The translations under genes were made by a program, and so were the position numbers. DNA of 11,880 nt from Pavlovales sp. CCMP2436 (Eukaryota; Haptophyta; Pavlovophyceae; Pavlovales). Below the pieces are notes generated by a model. The model searched no databases. It was given only the letters and a program-made list of their open reading frames with translations, and had not been told where the DNA came from. Every line of letters begins with the position of its first letter. The first letter of the stretch is position 1. Shown piece by piece: positions 6,655 to 11,880 of the stretch. Where the stretch lies: positions 147,821-159,700 of the forward strand of contig MU631580.1 in NCBI GenBank assembly GCA_026770615.1. The letters run 5' to 3'.

Positions 6655-7154
6655 GGTCAAAAATGTGCCCCTTAATCCGAGTGTTTTCCAACGCTTGGGT
6701 TCGGTGGGGACTATTCGGGAGCGGACGTTAATCTAGAAATTACTTACTCATCGGCATTTATTCACATTTATATCTTTATTTTACAGAGCTTGTAGGAATA
6801 CGTTCCCATCCATTATCCTAATTCGAATTTCGGCAATTACGAGATATTCATGGGCAATCGTAAGCGGGCCCTCCGGTCAAAAAATTCGACAAAATTTGGC
6901 TGCGAGGCCTACCCCGACGTTGCAAAGGCTGTGACGCGGGTAACTATACTGCTGTTTTCTAAACTGCGGTTTTGCTTACTAATGCAAAGATATTAATATT
7001 GCGTGCGGTTCGCATATCCATTCCGGACCGCGGCTGGGCTGCGCCCGTGAGTATGGATCCGTGTTCGACGATCAGAAGAGAGTAAGTGACCACGAGAAAT
7101 GCGATATTTTGGTTACCGTGACATGTAAATAAATGCCCTCCAAGGCATACACAA
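6655..7154. other. Intergenic, no gene seen
   Basis: Mixed AT-rich sequence with no long frame and no clear repeat. GGTGGGGAC followed by a TATTCG-type stretch occurs twice (about 6634-6651 and 6700-6716), a weak short repeat. Confidence 0.4.
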
Positions 7155-7362
7155 AGCTAACTTATATTACTGATATGGATTCAGTCTGGCGTTTGCCTGT
7201 TCTGCACGTTGTGTTGGTCTGAGCGCTGCCTCGCCCATTGCCTGCTGCGTGCCTTAATCAGCTGCGCTGGCTTGGGCGCGCGTGCCGATGGATCTCCGGT
7301 AGTGTGCCCGGTCAAGGGCGGTATAGGAGATGATCTGCTGATTGCTGGTAGCTAACTTATAT
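7155..7362 (+). repeat. Dispersed repeat, copy B, flanked by 13-bp direct repeats
   Basis: AGCTAACTTATAT occurs at 7155-7167 and again at 7350-7362. Between them, 7163-7275 matches dispersed repeat copies A and C (GGTCTGAGCGCTGCCTCGCC and onward). Copy A has related TTAATTATAT sequence at both ends, so the AT motif may belong to the repeat unit rather than being a target duplication. No conserved frame. Confidence 0.7.
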
Positions 7363-7430
7363 GATCATAAATAGTAATAACACAAATGTTGATAATAATG
7401 AGGAGGATGATGAGGATGATGATTATCATA
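7363..7430 (+). repeat. GAT/AAT-rich simple sequence
   Basis: Imperfect GATAATAATGAGGAGGATGA runs (about 7390-7430) form a degenerate trinucleotide microsatellite. Confidence 0.7.
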
Positions 7431-7870
7431 AAGATATCTATTAATGCTGTGAGAAGAACAAGTAGACTTGGTAGAAGTCACATAACTGATTTATATTATA
7501 ATGATAAATAACAATCACAGCAATAGTATGACCCGCTCTGGCGACTCACGGCCACCCGCGCGTACGCATCGGACAATGCCTTGCCCATGGTCCCCATGTG
7601 GGAGCACGCAAAAAACGCCTTCGACGCCCACCTCGGAGGCGGCAGAAGCTTGGAAGGAGGCGTGATCTGCACTGGTGATATGCACTATTAAATCACTGCT
7701 CAAAAATGCAGTCTTCTAATTTTCTCGGTCCCTACTACATATTCTGCGTCGGAGGCCCCATTGGCTTGCGAAAAAAAATGTAGGACCTTATATAGCCGTT
7801 TCCAGCAGCAATTTTAAAGGCCCCATTTTTTCCTTCGAAAGCGAATTTCGTTCGCGCACCCAAACGCTCA
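7431..7870. other. Intergenic, no gene seen
   Basis: Two short minus-strand frames (7515-7703 and the lower part of 7788-8048) show no recognisable motif. A small hairpin, CGAAA GCGAA TTTCG, lies near 7836-7850. Confidence 0.4.
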
Positions 7871-8084
7871 CCAGGGTTGTAAAGGGGGTTGGTTTCCAGC
7901 GTAAAAATGTGTAATGCACCCTGGAATTAAAAAACCGTTTTACGCACTGTAAATGGTCGTCTGGGACCAGATTTGAATACAGCGTTTTAAGCAAAACCTG
8001 GACATTGTATTCACAGGGTGAATCACACATCGATGCTAATTCGTGCAATACCGGAAATCAACCCCCTTCTATACCTCAACCCGC
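7871..8084. repeat. Foldback-like segment with 16-bp inverted repeat
   Basis: AAGGGGGTTGGTTTCC (7882-7897) and GGAAATCAACCCCCTT (8053-8068) are inverted with 15 of 16 matches, about 155 bp apart. Nested smaller inverted repeats lie inside: CCAGGGT / ACCCTGG (7871-7877 and 7918-7924) and GAATACA / TGTATTC around 7975-8012. It could be an old miniature transposon. No target duplication was identified. Confidence 0.45.
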
Positions 8085-8138
8085 ACTAACTCACCAACTG
8101 TCCGTGCAACTGGGCGCCGCGCCACTGCTACACGCCCA

Positions 8139-8156
8139 GGCCCCCGGCCGGGGGCC
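8139..8156. repeat. Perfect 18-bp GC palindrome
   Basis: GGCCCCCGGCCGGGGGCC is its own reverse complement. Its function is unknown. Confidence 0.8.
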
Positions 8157-8327
8157 CCAAGGCCCCAAGAACATTTCGTATGTTACGTCTTTTTAAGAGC
8201 CGGCCGCACTCCCGCTGTCCACCTGAGCGGGATGTATAGCTTATTCACGCTACCCGCCGACAATTACAAAATGTGCACAAAATAAATGTTAGCCAACTTT
8301 GGCCTATCTCTGACTCCCACGTGTCCT

Positions 8328-8386
8328 CTCTATACCCCCCTACCCCCAGCATCCCCCCACCCCCCTTCCCCCCCACACACACACTC
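8328..8386 (+). repeat. C-rich low-complexity tract grading into CA repeats
   Basis: Successive C runs separated by TA, AG, AT and TT are followed by CACACACACAC. The tract ends about 10 bases before the transposon at 8398. Confidence 0.8.
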
Positions 8387-8397
8387 GTGTGCGCGTA

Positions 8398-8563
8398 CAG
8401 GGGGTCGCGGGCAATAAGAAACAGTCACTTTAGCGAAACTGAGCCTCAATTCTTGTGCCCATCAATAGTAATTTAAGCAAAATTTAAGCATTGTTTGTAT
8501 GTAATTTGCTAAGAAACTGAGCTTAGTCTCAAAATCGCCTTTCTTATTGCCCTCGACCCCCTG
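8398..8563 (+). mobile_element. Miniature TIR transposon, copy 3 (best preserved)
   Basis: 166 bp. The left end CAGGGGGTCGCGGGCAATAA and the right end TTATTGCCCTCGACCCCCTG are inverted with one mismatch over 20, flanked by TA on both sides (8396-8397 and 8564-8565). The subterminal motif AAACTGAGCC occurs near the left end (about 8435), and AAGAAACTGAGC near the right (8511-8522). There is no coding capacity. It serves as the reference copy for this family in the window. Confidence 0.9.
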
Positions 8564-8592
8564 TAGGCCGCCATCCCATTTTCCGGTGCTGG

Positions 8593-8834
8593 GTGCAACC
8601 CCGGCGGCGTGTGTGTGTGTGTGTGTGTGCATTTGTGAGTGTGTGTGTGCGTGCGTGCAACCCCGGCCGCACTGCGATCATTGGGAGAAGGGTTCGGGTA
8701 TAGGGTATAGGAACTCATGTGTGTATAGGGCAGCGGGGGGGGTCGTGAGGTCTCATGTGCATTACCGCAACCTCTACCTCCTCCCCCCTCCCCCCCCATT
8801 AATAACAGGTGCAACCCCGGACGCACTGCGATCA
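8593..8834 (+). repeat. Three copies of GTGCAACCCCGG; the last two extend to 26 bp and bound an intron-like segment
   Basis: GTGCAACCCCGG lies at 8593-8604, 8655-8666 and 8809-8820. The second and third copies continue with CGCACTGCGATCA, giving 25 of 26 matches (8655-8680 and 8809-8834). The 154 bases from one copy to the next begin with GT and end with a polypyrimidine tract and ACAG (AG at 8807-8808). Removing them would join identical sequence, so this looks like an intron made by tandem duplication. Confidence 0.6.
8609..8629 (+). repeat. GT dinucleotide microsatellite
   Basis: About ten uninterrupted GT units, continuing imperfectly to 8657. Placed between two copies of GTGCAACCCCGG. 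Confidence 0.95.
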
Positions 8835-9106
8835 AGTCGCTGCTCTCGGTCCTACGCGTCCTCGAGGCTCCGAGCCAGTTCATACCTCTGCGCCCAGTTC
8901 ATACCGTGCGCAAGAAGCCGCTCCATGCCGCGCTACCTGCACTAACTCGCGGCAAGCAGCAAGCGGTATGGCCGCCCGGAGTCCCCGGGCGCGTGCTCTC
9001 AACTGGCGCAACAGCGCCAGCAGACGGAGGAGGCGGGCGAGAGCTCAGCGCGACGGTATGGTCGTCGGTCTCATCGCTCGACCAAGCGGATCCAGATCGG
9101 GCGTAA
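8809..9106 (+). CDS. Candidate terminal exon, unassigned
   Basis: Downstream of the acceptor at 8808, the frame starting TGC AAC CCC reads CNPGRTAIKSLLSVLRVLEA and continues with HTVRKKPLHAALPALTRGKQ, then a Gly-rich linker, to TAA at 9104-9106 (about 98 codons). The first half looks like an amphipathic helical protein; no domain is recognised. The only ATG is at 8906, so translation would need an upstream exon. Two other frames are also open across part of this GC-rich island, so the frame choice is uncertain. Confidence 0.3.
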
Positions 9107-9516
9107 TGGGATTCTTAATCCAACGCCTCTTCTGCAGACTATGAAGTATTTATTGTGATGTAACATCTATGTAATACTATAAAATTAAATATTGGTCAAA
9201 ATCCGAATTAGTGGCCAGTCCGAGGGAAAATTCGAAAAGTCCGATTAAAATCCTGGCGGTGCAGCTCAGGAACTGGAGGTGGTGCCGCGGAGTTAGTTGC
9301 AGATTTATAAATTTATTTTAGCGCCCACTTAGTATTTATTTTATATATTTTCTGTAAAGAATGCCCACTAGCAATACCCCCGCCTCATTGGTAGTGAGGC
9401 GGAATACATTTTGGGAGCGTAAATAGGGGCGGAGTCAAGTCGATGAGATGTTTTGAGCCTGGCATGGCGAGTTCCTGGGTCACTGGGTGGCTCATTTAGA
9501 TGAGCTACTGTACTTA
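9107..9516. other. AT-rich intergenic, with one perfect hairpin
   Basis: No gene is seen. CCGCCTCA / TGAGGCGG form a perfect 8-bp stem with a 7-base loop at 9380-9402, the strongest structure here. TA-rich runs around 9150-9190 and 9305-9350 carry no recognisable signal. Confidence 0.5.
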
Positions 9517-9558
9517 CGGTTTCGTCATTTACAAATACAACGGTTTCGTCATTTACAA
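9517..9558 (+). repeat. 18-bp direct repeat
   Basis: CGGTTTCGTCATTTACAA occurs at 9517-9534 and again at 9541-9558, a 24-bp period with six bases between. Confidence 0.9.
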
Positions 9559-9611
9559 TCGAGTTCTAGGCCAAGGTTGTGCGCGGCCTTCTCCTCCGAA
9601 GACCCGCCTGA

Positions 9612-9836
9612 TCTGCTCCCGCCTCAGGCGAACGAGGGTGCGACGGCCGCATCTGCGCGCCTCAAAGGCGACATGCCGAGCTCGGGGAGCACTCCAGCAA
9701 GCACCAGGCCCGCCTGCAACCCAGCCGGTACGACCGCTTCCAGGCATGGCGCGGCTGGGATCTAACGCTTCCAAGTCCCTGTGGCGTAGACGGCCGGGTT
9801 CTCGAAAGTTACAAAAAATATCACATTTTTGTATGA
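9612..9836 (+). pseudogene. Coding-like GC-rich fragment, unassigned
   Basis: Between TGA at 9609-9611 and TGA at 9834-9836 one frame reads RHAELGEHSSKHQARLQPSR followed by YDRFQAWRGWDLTL. The R-Y-x-x-F-x-A-W-x-x-W pattern is loosely like the N-terminal core-binding helices of tyrosine recombinases, but too little is present to claim that. A competing frame (9487-9765) gives a Ser/Ala/Pro-rich peptide. No start codon or splice site decides between them. Confidence 0.25.
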
Positions 9837-9891
9837 GTTTATTAGATAGTTAGTATAACCCTACAACGCACGTACACTTCACACCTGTCTC

Positions 9892-10114
9892 TTCTCGCGG
9901 AGATTATTTTCACTTAATTAAAGTCCGGCTTTTTTTCGCTCAAATACCAATGTACAGGAACGCTCTTCCCTCTGCCTTCCACCCGCCCTTCGTGCGGCAT
10001 GCCGGACACGCGATCGGGGACGGCGCAGCGTAGTTGTTACAACTTTCTCAGCTCCAAGCGCACCCGGCTGCGCTGCCACCATTGCGGGAAGCGCTGCAAG
10101 ATCTACGGGAGCCA
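9892..10114 (+). repeat. 220-bp duplicated module, copy 1
   Basis: It aligns with 11468-11688, 1574 bases downstream (measured from ATG to ATG). The first 100 bases (TTCTCGCG, AGATTATTTT, then CGCTCAAATAC and a pyrimidine-rich tract) align with indels. The last 116 bases, from the ATG, align without gaps. Copy 1 then continues into unique sequence after GGGAGCCA. Confidence 0.9.
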
Positions 10115-10250
10115 GGGGTCGGGCCAAAGCGACATGGCGACAGCCGACCACGTCGTGCCCCTCTTAAACACATTCGATGACCACTTGAATATGAACACAG
10201 ACTTGCGCCTGAAGGCGCTAAGCCCGCCCCATACTCCCCACAGCCCCTGA
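9999..10250 (+). CDS. Small Cys-containing protein (duplicated N-terminal module)
   Basis: 83 residues from ATG 9999. Residues 1-38 (MPDTRSGTAQRSCYNF, then SSKRTRLRCHHCGKRCKIYG) are shared with the copy at 11573. They carry C13 and the cluster C26-x2-C29-x3-C33 with basic residues around it, which would suit half of a zinc-binding site. Between copies the 38 codons differ by 5 conservative amino-acid changes and 4 silent ones, with no indel or stop, while the upstream part has indels; this pattern argues that it was coding. Residues 39-83 are unique and unrecognised. Similar CxxC runs occur at the C-terminus of some DDE transposases and in zinc ribbons, so this may be a transposon or host-gene exon. 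The ATG follows a pyrimidine-rich tract. Confidence 0.4.
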   Translation: MPDTRSGTAQRSCYNFLSSKRTRLRCHHCGKRCKIYGSQGSGQSDMATADHVVPLLNTFDDHLNMNTDLRLKALSPPHTPHSP

Positions 10251-10534
10251 CACACGTGCGTACATCCTAGCGTGACCCCTGCGCCCTGCAGGGGCCGCCA
10301 GGACTGCTTTGCCGCTAGTGCAGAGTCCTCCACCGCCCGACCAGGCGCGGGGAGGCCCCGACTCTCACCGAGCCGGGGTGGAGGGTGTGTACACGCTTGA
10401 GCGAGAATGGTCTTGCACCCACTAGAAGTGTAGGGACCAGACGGTCGGGATCACATCGGAACGGAGGCGCGCGGGGATGCCGCGGCCAAGCGTTGCAGCA
10501 CTACAGCTGCACACCACTGCTCTGCTTTCGCAGT

Positions 10535-11086
10535 ATGAGGGCGCCGGGTGGTGTGTACAAGGTTACAGATTCCTCTGCGGGCGTGGTGGTGGTGCGGAGC
10601 CGGGAGGGGGGAAGGGGGCCACCGGCGCACGTGCGCGCGCTCACGCGGCTCCGTGTGAGTGCGCGCAGCCCGCCGCGCTCAGCTCCCATCATAACGCCCA
10701 GCCCTGCGTTACGGAAGGCGTTACGAAACTGCATGCTTCCCGTGCAACACCCGCAAGTGTGGCAAGTGAAGTCGACTAGTACCTGCTCCGCGTGCAACAC
10801 CGCAGGCGTCTGCGTGACAGGGCCTCCTGTCGCGCGGGCGAGCTGCGCGGTGATGGCGCGTTGGTCTGTGATATTCCCGTGCAGTAGCGACCAATCGGGC
10901 GTGAGTGAGACGTGTCGATGGATGGAATACTTATATGCATGCTTTTGCTTTGGCGGTCCTTGTACTAATGACGATTATGGCGAGGCCTCGGATAACATTT
11001 TGGCGACGACGGGTTGCGTTTCTATTAAGCGAATCCTGGTGCTGAGTGGAACTGCTCGCTCAGTTGCGTGGCGCTTATCATGTTGA
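10535..11086 (+). CDS. Hypothetical Cys-rich open frame
   Basis: The ATG at 10535 gives about 183 residues to the stop at 11084-11086; the frame is open upstream to 10385 without another ATG. The C-terminal half is Cys-rich (CSACNTAGVC, then ACFCFGGPC), which may simply reflect GC-rich composition. A neighbouring frame encodes CFPCNTRKCGK nearby (about 10730-10765), so the underlying DNA repeats a Cys-Asn-Thr-type stretch. The ATG is preceded by CTCTGCTTTCGCAG, an acceptor-like string. No domain is recognised; it could be a chance frame or a mis-phased pseudogene. Confidence 0.2.
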   Translation: MRAPGGVYKVTDSSAGVVVVRSREGGRGPPAHVRALTRLRVSARSPPRSAPIITPSPALRKALRNCMLPVQHPQVWQVKSTSTCSACNTAGVCVTGPPVARASCAVMARWSVIFPCSSDQSGVSETCRWMEYLYACFCFGGPCTNDDYGEASDNILATTGCVSIKRILVLSGTARSVAWRLSC

Positions 11087-11266
11087 TGAAGCTTCGCTTG
11101 ATTCGCTGTACTTTATCTGGTACTATTACTTGCTCCAGCACCAGCCACCGGTGGTGAATACCTTGCACCGCTTGTTGACAGCAAACGTCTGCCCGATGTT
11201 CTGGATCTGATGCGCGCCGCCAAAGAAACAGACGCAGGGCACGGCGTTTTGTGTACTATCATATGA
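11046..11266 (+). pseudogene. Two overlapping coding-like frames, probably one frameshifted gene remnant
   Basis: The frame ending at TGA 11208-11210 reads VELLAQLRGAYHVDEASLDS and then LYFIWYYYLL. The frame ending at TGA 11264-11266 reads LAPAPATGGEYLAPLVDSKR followed by LPDVLDLMRAAKETDAGHG. Each is open for 54 codons. The first looks protein-like in its first half and the second in its last half, so a single coding sequence with one indel near 11135 would explain both. No family is recognised. Confidence 0.3.
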
Positions 11267-11366
11267 TACTTTAATCAAAACTTTACCATTGTTTGGATGT
11301 AATTTGCTAAGAAACTGCTAGCCTCAACTCAAAATTTGACGTTCTTATTGCCAATGCCCGCGATTG
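11264..11366 (+). mobile_element. TIR transposon family, copy 4 (right half only)
   Basis: From ACTTTAATCAAAACTTTA onward, this stretch matches the right part of the 8398 copy, including CATTGTTTG, ATGTAATTTGCTAAGAAACT and TTCTTATTGCC. The terminal CGACCCCCTG has decayed to CGATTG, followed by TA. No left end is found upstream, so the copy is truncated. Confidence 0.75.
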
Positions 11367-11395
11367 TAACTATATGCCCGAGAGGGCGGACGCAC

Positions 11396-11413
11396 GGCCG
11401 GCCACAGCCGGCC
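11396..11413. repeat. Perfect GC hairpin
   Basis: GGCCGGC and GCCGGCC form a 7-bp stem with loop CACA. A second small hairpin, TTATTG / CAATAA, lies at 11442-11458. They sit just upstream of the second copy of the duplicated module and have no U tract, so no terminator is claimed. Confidence 0.6.
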
Positions 11414-11467
11414 TGCCGTCTCTTGCCAACGACATATTCAGTTATTGCTGCGCAATAACGACACTTA

Positions 11468-11688
11468 TTCTCGCGTAGATTATTTTACTCAATCAAAACC
11501 CGGCCTTTTTTACGCTCAAATACTAGAGTAGAGTACGCTCTTCCATCCGTCTTCTGCCCCTCTTTGTGCGGCATGCCAGACACGCGATCGGGGGCGGCGC
11601 GGCGCAGTTGTCACAACTTCATCAGCTCCAAGCGCACCCGGCTGCGCTGCCACTACTGCGGGAAGCGCTGTAAGATCTACGGGAGCCA
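11468..11688 (+). repeat. 220-bp duplicated module, copy 2 (interrupted)
   Basis: Partner of 9892-10114. Similarity ends exactly at GGGAGCCA (11681-11688), where AT-rich sequence and dispersed repeat copy C begin. Confidence 0.9.
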
Positions 11689-11749
11689 TATATTTTATGA
11701 TAGGGATTCAAGCTGGCGTCTGACTGTTCTGAATGTTGTGCTGGTCTGA
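11573..11749 (+). pseudogene. Truncated copy of the small Cys-containing protein
   Basis: From ATG 11573 the peptide MPDTRSGAARRSCHNF, then SSKRTRLRCHYCGKRCKIYG, keeps all four Cys residues of the copy at 9999. After residue 38 the frame runs by chance into dispersed repeat C (HIFYDRDSS and onward) and stops at 11747-11749. The original C-terminus is lost or displaced beyond the insertion; 69 bases remain in the window after the repeat, with no obvious continuation. Confidence 0.4.
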
Positions 11750-11811
11750 GCGCTGCGTCGCCCATTGCCTGCTGCGTGCCTTAGTCGGCTGCGCTGGCCT
11801 GGGTGCCATAT
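11685..11811 (+). repeat. Dispersed repeat, copy C, flanked by GCCATAT
   Basis: GATAGGGATTCAAGCTGGCG through GTGCCTTAGTCGGCTGCGCT matches copies A and B. GCCATAT lies on both sides (11685-11691 and 11805-11811), and GCCA is also the last sequence shared with module copy 1, as expected for an insertion with a short target duplication. Confidence 0.7.
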
Positions 11812-11880
11812 GTAGTACTAAAGCTGAACATAACTATGTGACAAGTAAATTATACAGGTGGCTTGACGAGTTGGCTATAA

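Noticed and set aside
7000..7080. Possible tRNA-like sequence near GTTCGACGATC
   Set aside because: No acceptor stem or consistent cloverleaf could be drawn around it.
8509..8883. Minus-strand frame with His-Thr repeats
   Set aside because: Translation of the GT microsatellite and a transposon end.

Overview
The window looks like nuclear DNA from a unicellular eukaryote, plausibly a GC-rich alga or other protist. The reasons are a degraded non-LTR retrotransposon, non-autonomous DNA transposons with TA target sites, pyrimidine tracts ending in CAG that look like 3' splice sites, dinucleotide and homopolymer runs, no bacterial-style operons, and short GC-rich coding islands in AT-richer spacer. 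This assignment is inference; no marker gene fixes the taxon.

Layout. About 1-2266 (minus strand) is the 3' part of a non-LTR retrotransposon: reverse transcriptase from motif B onward, a linker that resembles an eroded zinc knuckle, and a PD-(D/E)XK-like nuclease domain. It is broken by three in-frame TAG codons and one frameshift, and it stops abruptly at its 5' side (near 2270), next to AT-rich repeats and copy A of a dispersed repeat that recurs near 7160 and 11690. From 2520 to 4240 I see no convincing gene; the interval holds a strongly A-rich, T-poor block, a TA-flanked miniature transposon and a short repeat pair.

From 4266 to 5289 lie the two best plus-strand host gene candidates: a secreted protein with a GDS motif like PC-esterase (SGNH-like) proteins, apparently truncated, and a 151-residue protein that reads as two tandem Agenet/Tudor-like domains. 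A 23-G run and two duplicated splice-acceptor-like sites follow.

The rest (5690-11880) is repeat-dominated. Four copies of one TIR transposon family (about 3559, 5881, 8398 and 11265) share a subterminal motif, AAGAAACTGAGCC. Between them sit GC-rich coding-like fragments (6453, 8809, 9612, 10535 and 11046) that I could not assign. A 220-bp module encoding a small Cys-containing peptide occurs twice (9892 and 11468), and the second copy is interrupted by dispersed repeat C. No RNA gene, CRISPR array or complete autonomous transposon was found. The visible theme is a repeat-rich, repeatedly invaded locus rather than a set of genes acting together.
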